NCBI RefSeq assembly: GCF_038002345.1
Contig: NZ_JBBOCJ010000001.1
Location: forward strand, 3,162,001 to 3,226,000
Reading direction: 5' to 3'
DNA: 64,000 nt
Origin: Paenibacillus sp. FSL M7-0420
GTDB taxonomy: Bacteria; Bacillota; Bacilli; Paenibacillales; Paenibacillaceae
Each line of letters opens with the position of its first letter. The first letter of the stretch is position 1. The translations under genes were made by a program, and so were the position numbers. Below, piece after piece: positions 9,033 through 18,422 of this stretch. The notes beneath the pieces are model-generated. The model searched no databases, was not told the DNA's origin, and saw only the letters and a list, made by a program, of their open reading frames with translations.

Positions 9033-11093
9033 CTACTCCAGCTTGAACTGCCGCAGCTCCTCCTCCAGCTTCAGGGAGATCACGCTCAGCTCCCGGGATA
9101 GTTCCGCGACCTGTTCAATACTGCCAAGCTGCTCTTGTGTGTTGGCGCTGACCTCTTCGGTGGAGGCGGAATTCTCCTCGGTGGTGGAAGAGATGACCTC
9201 AATCGCCTGCAGGATTTCATCCTTATGCTTGTGGACAATCGAAGTGTTATTGCTGATCTGCAGCATCCGAACCTTCAGCTCCTCGAGGTCACTGTTCAGG
9301 CTGAAGAAGAGCTGCTTCGCATTCTCTACGGAGTTGGCGTTCTCTTCAGCAATCGTAAGGTTAAGCGTAGTGTGTTCTACTGACAGGTTTGTTTTTTCCT
9401 CAATGGCGCTGACCTTCTTGTATATTTCCTCGGTAGCCCGGGCCGTCTGCTCGGCAAGCTTACGCACCTCACCCGCCACCACGGCAAAACCTCTGCCATG
9501 TTCACCTGCCCGGGCAGCTTCAATGGAAGCATTAAGAGCGAGCAGATTGGTCTGGGTAGCAATTTGATTCACTGTGCCTACGATACCCGATATCTCATGA
9601 CGGCTCAGATCAATATCCTCAATGAGGGATGACATCGCCTGTGTGGATCTGTGATTGTCTTCTGCGGCTTTGGAGAGCTGTTCCACCAAGTCAAGGCCTG
9701 AACTGCTGAGCTGCGCAGAGGTCTGTACCATGGTTCCTACAGCCTTGGCTTCACTGGTGATTTCGTCAATTTGATCCGATAATGCACCGGTTTTGTGGAG
9801 AATGCTCTCAGATTCAGCGGACTGGTAGTTGGTGGCATTCGCAATTTCATTGATGGCCGTAGCCGTTTCGTTCATAGTTATCGCGGTTTTGGTTGAGATG
9901 GCTTGCAGGTGGTGGGAGGATTGGGCCAGCACCTGAGTCGTATTATGGATGACCTGAATCATGCCTTGAATCTTCTGGACCATGCCCGCAATGCCATGAG
10001 CAATCTGTCCGATCTCATTGCGAGAGGCGTCACTCAGCTGAACCGTCAGGTCTCCGTCTGCAATCCGTCTGATAGCGGCCAGCAGTTTTGGAATGGAGCG
10101 TAACAGGTAGCGCAGTGTGAGATAACAGATGAACACCAGGACAACAGCGGCGACAGCAAAACCGGTAATGGTTATCCGGGTGAAGGCCGTCAGCTCGCTA
10201 AGCGCCTCTTGCCGGGTAATGGTTAAGCCTACAGACCATCCGGTATCCTTGCTGGTGGCATAGCCGATATAACGGGGGTCACCATTATCATCAATAAGCG
10301 ATACGCCGGATTCGCCGTTAATCATTTTTTTACCGATGGCTCCGAGATCGCCCGGACTCTCTGTAATCTTCTCCTTCAGAACCTTGGCTTCATCCGGGTG
10401 GTAGAGAATATCGCCAGAGCGGGTAGCCAGAATGGAGAACCCGGTGCTTCCCAGGGAGTAGCTCTGCATGATCTGGGGGATGTCATCGAAGGCAATATCT
10501 GCGGCAATGAAGCCGATCATTTGGCTGCTCTCATTCAGAATCGGATAGAAAATGCCCATCAGCATTTTGCCGCTAATGACGTCGGCGTAAGGTTCAGAAT
10601 AATAGAGACCCTTGGATTCGGATACAGGCTTGAAGTAGGGGCGGGTGCGGATATCAAAGTCCGATTTAGAGGTCAGACCGTCATGTTGGAGGAAATATCC
10701 CTTCCCGGATAACCCGGCCACCCAGGCATCTGCGAAGGAGGGCTCAGACTTTACAATGTCCGCCAGTGTGGCGAGTGCTTCTGCGGCGTGGGGGGAAGTG
10801 GTGATTTGATCTGCTGTAGTGCTCTCAATATATTTTTGAAAAATCGAGTTGGTGGACATTTGTTTGACCAGTGAGCCCTTCTCCTTGAACAGGGCATCGA
10901 ACTGGCTGACAATTCCCTGTGTTTTGGTCATCAGCATCGACTCTTGCTGGCTTACTAGAATGCTTCGGGTGCTGGAATAGAAAAAGGTACCCAGGATCGA
11001 GAAGACGACAAGAATAATGACTAGCAGTACAATGGCCAATGTGTTGGCAATGCTGGTTGAGCGGACTGGCCGTTTTGGAATTAGCTGTGACAT
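9033..11093 (-). CDS. Methyl-accepting chemotaxis protein
   Basis: A 686-residue transmembrane chemoreceptor. An N-terminal membrane helix (about 17-38), an extracellular dCache-type sensor (about 45-285) with the typical '[23 protein letters not shown]' pattern shortened here, a second helix (about 300-322), a HAMP domain (to about 375) and a cytoplasmic signalling hairpin whose tip reads [17 protein letters not shown]. It reports ligand binding to CheA/CheW. The ligand is unknown; small organic ligands such as amino acids are common for dCache. ATG start with GGGAG 7 bases upstream. Confidence 0.95.
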   Translation of the reverse strand: MSQLIPKRPVRSTSIANTLAIVLLVIILVVFSILGTFFYSSTRSILVSQQESMLMTKTQGIVSQFDALFKEKGSLVKQMSTNSIFQKYIESTTADQITTSPHAAEALATLADIVKSEPSFADAWVAGLSGKGYFLQHDGLTSKSDFDIRTRPYFKPVSESKGLYYSEPYADVISGKMLMGIFYPILNESSQMIGFIAADIAFDDIPQIMQSYSLGSTGFSILATRSGDILYHPDEAKVLKEKITESPGDLGAIGKKMINGESGVSLIDDNGDPRYIGYATSKDTGWSVGLTITRQEALSELTAFTRITITGFAVAAVVLVFICYLTLRYLLRSIPKLLAAIRRIADGDLTVQLSDASRNEIGQIAHGIAGMVQKIQGMIQVIHNTTQVLAQSSHHLQAISTKTAITMNETATAINEIANATNYQSAESESILHKTGALSDQIDEITSEAKAVGTMVQTSAQLSSSGLDLVEQLSKAAEDNHRSTQAMSSLIEDIDLSRHEISGIVGTVNQIATQTNLLALNASIEAARAGEHGRGFAVVAGEVRKLAEQTARATEEIYKKVSAIEEKTNLSVEHTTLNLTIAEENANSVENAKQLFFSLNSDLEELKVRMLQISNNTSIVHKHKDEILQAIEVISSTTEENSASTEEVSANTQEQLGSIEQVAELSRELSVISLKLEEELRQFKLE

Positions 11094-11188
11094 AGGTCAT
11101 CTCCCGGATATGTATTAGAGCGAAAGCTCTTAAATAATATGTCGGAATATGGCGGATATTCTTGTAGAGTGAAGTATGTTATTTCACA

Positions 11189-11222
11189 GAAAAAACCGGC
11201 TGGGAAAAGGTTCCAAGCCGGT
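11189..11222 (-). terminator. Intrinsic terminator of the siderophore operon
   Basis: Read on the minus strand, ACCGGCT...AGCCGGT (arms 11216-11222 and 11195-11201) with an inner GGAA/TTCC stem is followed directly by six Ts. It lies 25 bases past the stop of the FhuF-like gene. Confidence 0.85.
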
Positions 11223-11246
11223 GAGTAGTCTATTAGGCCGTGCCGG

Positions 11247-11993
11247 TTAAATGATAGGACATCCGCCGCAATAGTCATGATCCGCTCTGAGTTTATAGGC
11301 CAGACAGCAGGTAGCCTTCACAGATATCGTATCGTGCGGAGGGTGGGGGTCTCTCCGGAATTTGGGTGTGATATGGAATGGATTGCTGCGAAGTCCGAAT
11401 GCCTCCGGCGTCAGCTCCCAGAGTACAGCTTGGAATTGCCTGTGGATCTGGCTGCGGCTGCACTCATTGGAGGCGTCAAGAGCATCCTCTTCGATAAAAG
11501 TATACAACTGATTATAGACATGCTTCCACAGCATCACCGCTTTGGTCTGTGAAGCCTCGGCAAGCGCAGCTATAATTGGTCTGACCTCGTTCGTGTAGAA
11601 CAACCCTAGCTCATCTATGATCTCATTTCCATTCCTGTTCCGGTTGTAGATACCCTCCCGATGGTTATGGATAGGGAAGGCGAATTCGGGATACCCATCC
11701 GTGCGGACGAGCTGCACAGACAGGTTATTCAGTCGCAAGGCATGAGCCAGCGGGTCTGCGGCTGTGAGCAGTGCGTATTTGGCTCCGCAGATCCCGGCGA
11801 TCCATGTGCAGAAGATGGCTGCCGCTATACGTTTATCCTCAGTCCCGAGCATGGAAGCATAAGTGGTAAGCAGATGCTCAGCATGTGCGGGCATACATAA
11901 TTCTGTCAGTCGTAAAGTAACCACTGCGTTCTCAATAGGTTCGGGGAAGATGAAATAACGTTCAGCCCCCTGGAGCCCGTCAGTGTTGCCCAT
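11247..11993 (-). CDS. FhuF-like siderophore-iron reductase
   Basis: A 248-residue cytoplasmic protein expected to reduce ferric siderophores to release Fe2+. The C-terminus carries the four cysteines CC-x11-C-x2-C, the [2Fe-2S] ligand pattern of the FhuF family. The start is the ATG at 11991-11993 with GGGGGAC 6 bases before it; the longer frame begins inside the upstream gene. It follows the siderophore-binding lipoprotein by 13 bp, so the two form an operon that an upstream Fur-box-like site probably controls. Confidence 0.85.
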   Translation of the reverse strand: MGNTDGLQGAERYFIFPEPIENAVVTLRLTELCMPAHAEHLLTTYASMLGTEDKRIAAAIFCTWIAGICGAKYALLTAADPLAHALRLNNLSVQLVRTDGYPEFAFPIHNHREGIYNRNRNGNEIIDELGLFYTNEVRPIIAALAEASQTKAVMLWKHVYNQLYTFIEEDALDASNECSRSQIHRQFQAVLWELTPEAFGLRSNPFHITPKFRRDPHPPHDTISVKATCCLAYKLRADHDYCGGCPII

Positions 11994-12006
11994 CTGAAGT
12001 CCCCCT

Positions 12007-12969
12007 TTATTTGGAGTTGCCTTCAAAGGCCTGAAGCACCGCATCTACCGCATAACGGTTAGCCAGAGGAGACATCCCCAGGTTGAACCAATCCTTGCCG
12101 GCCATGGTGTAGACCTGGTTCTTTTTGACCGCCGTCATGTTCTTCCATAATGGACTCTTCAGCAGATCTTCATAGGTTTTCTTCACCCCGGCATCGTCCT
12201 CGTTATTCAACTGAAGGAAGATGTGATCGGGATTATATTCCGGCAGCTTCTCCAGGGAGATGGATAAGGAAGGATCTTTAGTCGGGAAATTCGGGATCAT
12301 CTCCAGCCCAAGCGTAGTGTGAAGGAATTTTCCGCGGTCAATCTGATCCCCGTAAAGAACGAAGCTGCCCGGCATCACCATCATGTACATCACCGTTTCA
12401 TTACCCACCAGATCATCCAGCTTCTGCTTGGCTTCTGCCTCTTGAGCCTCCAGATCCTTAATTACCTTCTCTGCAAGCTCCGTCTTGCCGAGTACCCCGG
12501 CGATATCCTTCAGCTCATCCCGCCAGCCATCGCGCTGCGGCAGCAGAACCGTCGGAGCGATCCCCGACAACTGGTCATAATCCTTAGCCGACCACCATGT
12601 AGGGGCGAGGATCAGATCAGGATTGGCAGAGAGAATCATTTCAAAATTCGGAGTTTGGGCTATGCCCATCTTCAGCGTATCCTTGAAGGGCTCCTCTAGA
12701 TAAGTCGGGAACTCCTCCTGGTAGTTCTGTACAGCAACGGGCGTAACCCCCAGGGCCTGCAGGAATTCCGGGTAGACCACAGACAATCCAATCACTCTGG
12801 CCGGATGGGCGGGGATTTTGATCTCGCCTTTCTCACTGCCTACTACCCGGGAATCTGCTTCAGCGTCTGCGGCCACCTTGGCCTGTCCACTGTTGTTGGA
12901 GCAAGCCGTCATGACCAATGTTAATACTATCGCCATGCAGAACACCATTCTTTGTCTCATCTGTCGCAT
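12007..12969 (-). CDS. Iron-siderophore ABC transporter substrate-binding lipoprotein
   Basis: A 320-residue FepB/FhuD-class binding protein. The lipoprotein signal ends in the lipobox VMTAC (Cys near 23). The body has the class III binding-protein pattern: 'HPARVIGLSVVYPEFLQALGVTPV' shortened, 'NPDLILAP', and 'WFNLGMSPLANRYAVDAVL' at the end. It captures ferric siderophore outside the membrane for a FecCD-type permease not encoded here. GGAGG lies 11 bases before the ATG. The regulator upstream and the FhuF-like reductase downstream make this a dedicated iron module. Confidence 0.92.
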   Translation of the reverse strand: MRQMRQRMVFCMAIVLTLVMTACSNNSGQAKVAADAEADSRVVGSEKGEIKIPAHPARVIGLSVVYPEFLQALGVTPVAVQNYQEEFPTYLEEPFKDTLKMGIAQTPNFEMILSANPDLILAPTWWSAKDYDQLSGIAPTVLLPQRDGWRDELKDIAGVLGKTELAEKVIKDLEAQEAEAKQKLDDLVGNETVMYMMVMPGSFVLYGDQIDRGKFLHTTLGLEMIPNFPTKDPSLSISLEKLPEYNPDHIFLQLNNEDDAGVKKTYEDLLKSPLWKNMTAVKKNQVYTMAGKDWFNLGMSPLANRYAVDAVLQAFEGNSK

Positions 12970-13017
12970 ATCTTCACTAACCTCCTGAGTATCAATACCT
13001 GTCTTCCCACCTGAGAG

Positions 13018-13032
13018 TGAGAATCAATATCA
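13018..13032. promoter_or_regulatory. Fur-box-like operator
   Basis: TGAGAATCAATATCA matches the 7-1-7 Fur box TGATAATNATTATCA at 12 of 14 arm positions. It is 49 bases upstream of the siderophore-binding-protein start and downstream of the Btr-like regulator, so it most likely represses the binding protein-FhuF operon under iron sufficiency. Confidence 0.65.
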
Positions 13033-13089
13033 CTGTTAGGAGTATAAAACAATCTGAAGGATTCGACTATTGACAATCACGCCAATATT

Positions 13090-14736
13090 TCATGTCTGAT
13101 TACGCCAGAGTGCCAGCGCGGAGTCAAGAACCAGCTCCTGGGTGAACGAGTTATACTCTGTCCAAGGGTAGGGAGGGAGGTATTCGATTCGTGAAAACCC
13201 TGCGGGATCAGGGGGCAGCAAGGACTCTCTGTCCCGGAACGCAGACCATACGGCCTGCGAAGCTGCATCCTCATCCACTATGAACAGCAGCTTGTCCGCA
13301 TCTGACGACCACAGCTCCTCCGGGGTTAATGTCTGATTGCTCAGTCTACGGTCCACAACGGACGCCGGAATGAAATTCAGATCATCATAGAACACCTCAG
13401 CTAAGCTTCGGGTAGACAACACAGTGATGGACTGCCCGGATATGCGGGCAAGGAGCAGCTTGCCCATGGCTGAACCTTGACCTAATTGCGCCCGGATGCT
13501 CTTGGCCTTACGCTCATAGTTGTTCAGCCAAGCGGCTGCTTCCGGTGCTCTGCCCACGCATTCTCCAATGAAGTGTAATTGCGTGCGCCAATCCGTTTGG
13601 AGCGTAGACACAAAGAACGTGGGGGCGATCGCCTGAAGCTGCGGTAGCATCCTCCGGCTGACCGATGGTTCCAGCCCCAGAATATAATCAGGGCGTAGGG
13701 AAGCAAGCTGATGGATGCGGATAGCGTCATCTAGGGCAAGCGGCAGCGCCGCATCTGTCTCATATTTACGGCGGTAATATTCTGTCCAGGGATGGTCAGC
13801 CGGTGCGGCGCAGGGAATAATATTCAGGGTAAGCAACGTCCCAATCAGGCTGCCGTGGTAGGCAACGATCTTCAGCTTGGCATTCCGCATGAAGGTCGCG
13901 GGAGCTACACCGGTAATTTGCTTGAATTTGCGCCGGAAATAAGGAACGTCCTTGTAACCGACATAAGCGGCGATATCCTTCAATTCATAATTCGAATGCG
14001 GCAGCATAAGACTTCTTGCTTGTCTGATCCGGTATTCGGTCAGGTACTCGATCGCGCTGAGACCATAGGTCTGTTTGAACAGCCGGATGAAATGCCTGAC
14101 GCTGGTGCCTGCTTCAGCAGCAAGCAGACCGATGGATAGCTCTTCACGGTAATGCTGCTCTATATAGGTCTTGGCGCGTTCCATAATCGTATCGGTATCG
14201 CTAGGCTGCAGCTGCCTGGCATCGCTGAGCAGACTGAACAGCAGCTCATAGAATCTGCTCTGGGCAAGCAGCTGCTGTAAGGGGTCAGTACTGCCAAGGG
14301 AAGCGGTGATAGCCTCGCAGTGTTTGCTGTATGTAACTGTTGAAGACATCGCTGTTTCTCCTTCCAGGGGGAAGGGGAGCAGGGGCTCCGTTGAGCTTGT
14401 CCGGCCCGGTTGTACAGGCAGATTCCGCTGGCTAAATACATCGAACCGCAGAATGAATATATTCGGTTCGCCCGAACTGTCCAGGCAGGCTTCGATTAAT
14501 TGCCCCGGCAGGCAGACAAAGGCAGCTCCCGCTCTGAGTTCGCCATACTTGCCGTCCACAGTGATCCAGCCCCGGCCCGAAACTGGAATCAGGAGCAGAT
14601 GCGATTCAAGGAATTGCAGTCGGAGTGAACACCCTCCCGTGAGACTGCTGTTCTGCTCGCTGCTCCGAAGCCTGAACCACATCTGATCAAGCTGTCCGAA
14701 GGCTCCCGCAGGCGGGATTCCATCCTTACTGTTCAT
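13090..14736 (-). CDS. Btr-like AraC regulator with fused siderophore-binding domain
   Basis: About 548 residues. An N-terminal cupin-like region (1-130) is followed by an AraC/XylS double helix-turn-helix (about 175-285, ending 'YFRRKFKQITGVAPATF') and a C-terminal periplasmic-binding-protein-like domain (about 290-548) of the ferric-siderophore type. This is the architecture of Bacillus Btr/YbbB, which senses the ferric siderophore directly in the cytoplasm and activates its uptake genes. The start is put at the ATG at 14734-14736, after GGGGGTG; the GTG at 14745 overlaps that site. It faces the same way as the binding protein and FhuF-like genes it presumably controls. Confidence 0.88.
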   Translation of the reverse strand: MNSKDGIPPAGAFGQLDQMWFRLRSSEQNSSLTGGCSLRLQFLESHLLLIPVSGRGWITVDGKYGELRAGAAFVCLPGQLIEACLDSSGEPNIFILRFDVFSQRNLPVQPGRTSSTEPLLPFPLEGETAMSSTVTYSKHCEAITASLGSTDPLQQLLAQSRFYELLFSLLSDARQLQPSDTDTIMERAKTYIEQHYREELSIGLLAAEAGTSVRHFIRLFKQTYGLSAIEYLTEYRIRQARSLMLPHSNYELKDIAAYVGYKDVPYFRRKFKQITGVAPATFMRNAKLKIVAYHGSLIGTLLTLNIIPCAAPADHPWTEYYRRKYETDAALPLALDDAIRIHQLASLRPDYILGLEPSVSRRMLPQLQAIAPTFFVSTLQTDWRTQLHFIGECVGRAPEAAAWLNNYERKAKSIRAQLGQGSAMGKLLLARISGQSITVLSTRSLAEVFYDDLNFIPASVVDRRLSNQTLTPEELWSSDADKLLFIVDEDAASQAVWSAFRDRESLLPPDPAGFSRIEYLPPYPWTEYNSFTQELVLDSALALWRNQT

Positions 14737-14864
14737 TCTTTGCACCCCCGTTCGCTATACGCAGCTTCAATTCATAACATGTATTATATCTCACTTGATG
14801 GGCACATCCTATTTTGGAGAGGCGTAGACACCCTGATCGAGCAGGTGCCGAAGCTGCAGGAATA

Positions 14865-14896
14865 GACACTCTCCTCAGAATAATGAGAAGAGTGCC
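14865..14896 (-). terminator. Terminator-like hairpin downstream of the HpaB-type gene
   Basis: GACACTCTCCTCA (14865-14877) and TGAGAAGAGTGCC (14884-14896) pair almost fully around a 6-nt loop. Its position 42 bases past the stop at 14938 fits a terminator for that gene, though the U-run is weak. Confidence 0.5.
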
Positions 14897-14937
14897 TTGA
14901 AGTCACAGGATTCCCCGCATAATTAATTCAGTCATTT

Positions 14938-16431
14938 TCAGTCATTAGAAACTCCATCCGTTGTTAAATCAGGTGAACTTTCTTCTGGTGCAATGAACTC
15001 GTGAATGATATGACGGAAGGATTCGTGATTATCATAGCTGTTGTACATGCGCCAGGCCAGTGTGTGGGAGCTGCCAAAAAATAACCGCTCAAACTGGATT
15101 TGTCGCCCCCCGAATGCACCCGCTCCCAGTTCCCAAGCAAGCCGGAATAGAGCGTTTCGGAACCGCGCCTCCGAAGCCGTACCCTTCAAATACTGGCTGA
15201 GGTACGCACCAGCGCTTGTATCGAAGTCGGACTCCGAGAGGATCATGATGAGACCGCTTGAACTGAGATTTTGAACCATTTCAATCAGTTCTGGATAAAA
15301 CTCCGAAAAGTGAACGGACGAAGCCAAAAGTGGACCTTTGTCTGGAACGAGATATCCGAATTTGTCTGGGGAGGCCCTTATTTCAGAAGCAAGTCTCAAG
15401 GCTTTGAAGGTCTCTAAATAGGTTATCGTTCTGGAAATAGGCTGAATAGTATGGGGCTCAGGGATAATGTTTTGTTCTTCTGCCAAAGATTCCAGCAACC
15501 CGAGAAAGAACTCTGTTTTTGCAATATAGCGGGTGATGATTTGATGGGCCAGATGCGTATGGAAGTGACTCTCGCCGAATAATCGGGAACAGTACATTTC
15601 ATCTCCGTAATAAAATACACGGTCATGAGGGATAAGAACGCGGTCAAATATGACTAGTGTATCCATTTCTTCATATCTTGAGCTTAGCGGATGATCGTAG
15701 GCAGATGAGGCTGCGTAGCTTTCACGGCAAAAAAAAGTCATCCCGTGCAGATCATTAGGTACTGCAAAGGCAAACGCGAACGGATTATCATCATCCACAA
15801 ACGAGGGGGAAGGGGTCGGGAATACAAGCATTTCATCGCAGGTTGCCCCTTGTGTTGCCATCATAAAAGCACCGGTTACAATCATCCCTTCATCATTGAT
15901 TTCAACGACTTTAGCAGCGATAGAATCCTCTGTAGCATCATGCTGGCCGGATATTTTGCTTGCTTGAGGCTGGATGAAGGCATGGGATAAGGTAATGTCT
16001 TGATCCCGGCAGTAAGCATAGTACTTCCTGAGGTTCTCAGCATATTTCGGATTTAGCTCCTCAAGGATATCGGCCGCTGTAAACAGAGACATGAGGGCTG
16101 TATTCATATAATCCGGCGAACGTCCTAAAAATCCATGATGGCAGCTGGACCAGAGTTCAATCATTTTTCTGCGGCGCTGTAAATCTTCAGCATTCTTGGG
16201 TGGAAGAAAAGATAGACCAACAGGCTCTCCTGTAGCGGGTGAAGGGTAGGTCATCTGTGCTAAATAACGCTCATCACACTGCATGTTGTACATTTCGGCT
16301 TGGGTTTGTATGAGACCTTGAAATGCGGGATGCTTGGATAAAGGGCCTTCGATCCGTGTTCCTTTGTAAAAGATATTGATATTTTGCCGGTCGATACGTT
16401 CGATGTATTGGCTACCTGTTTTAATAGGCAC
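14938..16431 (-). CDS. 4-hydroxyphenylacetate 3-hydroxylase (HpaB) family flavin monooxygenase
   Basis: About 497 residues with the acyl-CoA-dehydrogenase-like fold of HpaB oxygenases, which hydroxylate phenols using reduced FAD supplied by a separate reductase. Visible signatures include 'GRSPDYMN', the central 'FDRVLIPHDRVFYYGD', and the C-terminal 'HTLAWRMYNSYDN'. No HpaC-type reductase is adjacent, so a housekeeping flavin reductase would have to serve. The GTG at 16431 is favoured because AGGTG lies 6 bases before it; a GTG at 16440 is in the same frame. Substrate uncertain. Confidence 0.85.
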   Translation of the reverse strand: MPIKTGSQYIERIDRQNINIFYKGTRIEGPLSKHPAFQGLIQTQAEMYNMQCDERYLAQMTYPSPATGEPVGLSFLPPKNAEDLQRRRKMIELWSSCHHGFLGRSPDYMNTALMSLFTAADILEELNPKYAENLRKYYAYCRDQDITLSHAFIQPQASKISGQHDATEDSIAAKVVEINDEGMIVTGAFMMATQGATCDEMLVFPTPSPSFVDDDNPFAFAFAVPNDLHGMTFFCRESYAASSAYDHPLSSRYEEMDTLVIFDRVLIPHDRVFYYGDEMYCSRLFGESHFHTHLAHQIITRYIAKTEFFLGLLESLAEEQNIIPEPHTIQPISRTITYLETFKALRLASEIRASPDKFGYLVPDKGPLLASSVHFSEFYPELIEMVQNLSSSGLIMILSESDFDTSAGAYLSQYLKGTASEARFRNALFRLAWELGAGAFGGRQIQFERLFFGSSHTLAWRMYNSYDNHESFRHIIHEFIAPEESSPDLTTDGVSND

Positions 16432-16663
16432 ACGGTTCACCTCTTTAAAAGACAGCTTTCACTAAAAAAAGCCGTGATATTGCTGTTATTATACGTAACC
16501 ATGATCTGCTTTGTACATTGTCCGTAGATCGTGTGAGAGAGCCCTAATCCATCTGCAATTTCAGTGAGCCCGAATATGTTGTATAGCATTCTTTTACCGC
16601 CTGCTCCAAAAAAGATATAATTACGTTAATGCTCCATTCCAGATAGAAAAGGTGAACCACGCT

Positions 16664-17578
16664 ATGAATCCATTTATGAGAAAAGTCAATGTTCCTTACG
16701 TCAAATTCCGCAAAGCCAACACCCTCCGAAATGTCTCGACCCAGCATGATTGGCAGCACTGGGCGGGCTACCGGGCTCAGATTCAGCAAGTTCTGGAGCG
16801 AACGCTGGAACATAACCGCTGCGGGCGCGGGCATATTTTACTGCTCGGGGCCGGGAACGGAAACGATGTGCCCATTTCGTATATCGAGTCTATATTTGAA
16901 CGGATCACGATCGTCGATATCGATGAAAAAGCGCTGGACCGCTTTCTGGCCAAGTCGGCACACCCGGAAAAATACGAACGGGCAATCATTGATCTGACCG
17001 GAGTAGGAACGGAAGTGTCTTCACCGGATGACTTGAAAGCAAAGGTTGACGATTTGCTGCCCAAGGTGGATTTTTCGCCGTTGCATCCTCCTTTTGACGT
17101 GGTCATGAATTTATGCTTCACGACGCAGCTCATTTCCGCCTTTTTTTACCGGAAGAAAAACAAGGTTGCCCATAAACCGGAATTCAGCGCTCAGCTGGAT
17201 CGGCTGCTTGAACGGATTCATATCAACATCTTTCAATCTTTGCTGGGCCTCCTGGCACCGGACGGGGTGATTGTCCATTTAACCGATACTCTGCTGCTGC
17301 AGCGCATATCAGCAACCGGCTATACCAGCCCGGCTACTGTGAAGACTCTGGAACTGACGGGAGGAAATCTCCGTGAAAACTTGGACCTGATTTACGGGCA
17401 TCTGCCGGAGATGGCGCAACAAGGCTTATGCCTGCCGGGAGCATTTGTCCACGTTCATCCGCAAATTATGCGGTTGTATAAAGTTGAATTAAGGTTTTCG
17501 CTGCTGTGGGAGTTCGTCCATGATGAATACGAAGACAGGGATTACTTTGTGAGTGCGCATGTGCTGACCAAACTGTAG
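16664..17578 (+). CDS. SAM-dependent methyltransferase-like protein, hypothetical
   Basis: About 304 residues. A Rossmann-type motif I (ILLLGAGNGND, near residue 55) followed by 'ITIVDIDEKAL' is the SAM-binding pattern of class I methyltransferases; the rest is not recognised. The substrate is unknown. The ATG at 16664 is preferred because AAAAGGTG lies 9 bases upstream; the GTG at 16652 is part of that site. It stands alone, divergent from the HpaB-type gene. Confidence 0.6.
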   Translation: MNPFMRKVNVPYVKFRKANTLRNVSTQHDWQHWAGYRAQIQQVLERTLEHNRCGRGHILLLGAGNGNDVPISYIESIFERITIVDIDEKALDRFLAKSAHPEKYERAIIDLTGVGTEVSSPDDLKAKVDDLLPKVDFSPLHPPFDVVMNLCFTTQLISAFFYRKKNKVAHKPEFSAQLDRLLERIHINIFQSLLGLLAPDGVIVHLTDTLLLQRISATGYTSPATVKTLELTGGNLRENLDLIYGHLPEMAQQGLCLPGAFVHVHPQIMRLYKVELRFSLLWEFVHDEYEDRDYFVSAHVLTKL

Positions 17579-17639
17579 TAGAAGGTAGTCGGACCGGTCA
17601 TAGGTAGACCTGACGGAGGGGAGTGGGGCTGCTAACCCG

Positions 17640-17758
17640 GAACGTTTGCAAGTTGTTGACAGGAAAGCCCAAAGAGGGCTGGGAAAGGTCACTTCCTCCT
17701 AACCTTTCCCAGCCCCCAAACCCGCGTCCGACGCGGCTCCTCGGTTCTTATCGGTCGC
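17640..17758. repeat. Diverged dispersed repeat, copy A (downstream of the OsmC gene)
   Basis: This stretch aligns with 18297-18422 over about 120 bases: shared blocks include AACCT.TC.CAGCCCC, GTCCGA.GC and TCGG.TCTTA.TCG. It contains a 14-bp perfect hairpin (17676-17689 with 17702-17715). Both copies directly follow the stop codon of a minus-strand gene, so they may be a mobile 3'-end or terminator element. Confidence 0.5.
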
Positions 17759-18205
17759 TTAGCTTTCGATAATTATGCTGTCCAGTTTGAGATTAACCGG
17801 ATATGCAAGGGTATCTCCAACTGGGCATTTGCTTTCCAGGAACCGTACAAATTCTTCAACCTGTTCTTTGGGCGAATCTGTTTTGATTCGGAATGTATAC
17901 CGAATGTCAGAATAGCCCGGACGTACCTCCGACCTGTTGAAAAAGCCATCCAGGTCAAGATCGCCTTCTACTTCCACGAAGAAATCCTTGAGGTTCACGC
18001 CGAATTTAGGCGCATACACTCTGGCCACGATAGACTGACATGCTCCCAGCGAGGCCAGCAAAGCTTCGACCGGATTCATTCCGGTATCGGTTCCGCCCAA
18101 GCTTTTGGGCTCATCGATAATAAACTCAAAGCTTCGGGAGGCTACTTTCACTTGGACTCCGTCTTGCAAATGCGCAGATGCTTTAAAGGTTTGGAGAGCG
18201 GCCAT
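17759..18205 (-). CDS. OsmC family protein
   Basis: A 148-residue peroxiredoxin-like protein of the OsmC/Ohr superfamily, which reduces organic hydroperoxides through two cysteines. Cys56 (in GACQS) and Cys127 (in SKCPVGD) are present at the expected positions, favouring an active YhfA/OsmC-type enzyme. Length is standard. The ATG is preceded by AAAGGAG. It is a single-gene unit between two copies of a dispersed repeat. Confidence 0.88.
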   Translation of the reverse strand: MAALQTFKASAHLQDGVQVKVASRSFEFIIDEPKSLGGTDTGMNPVEALLASLGACQSIVARVYAPKFGVNLKDFFVEVEGDLDLDGFFNRSEVRPGYSDIRYTFRIKTDSPKEQVEEFVRFLESKCPVGDTLAYPVNLKLDSIIIES

Positions 18206-18296
18206 TTTTTAAGTCTCCTTTTGTAGTTTAGTTAATATTAAATCACACTAATCCGATGTGATTATTTTAATTTGAATGCAGCACACTGTCAATCCT

Positions 18297-18422
18297 TAAA
18301 TTACTAACTTGTCGAACTCAGGAACCGCGTGCGCGAAAATGCCAAAAAAGGGCCGTGGGCAGCCTGCCTCCCGGCAACCTGTCACAGCCCCAAAATTCGA
18401 GTCCGATGCAGTCAATCGGCTC
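18297..18422. repeat. Diverged dispersed repeat, copy B (downstream of the sulfurtransferase gene)
   Basis: Partner of the repeat at 17640-17758. It starts right after the stop codon of the minus-strand sulfurtransferase. Its hairpin is less perfect than in copy A (GGGCCGTGGGCAG...), suggesting independent decay. It does not encode a protein I believe in. Confidence 0.5.
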
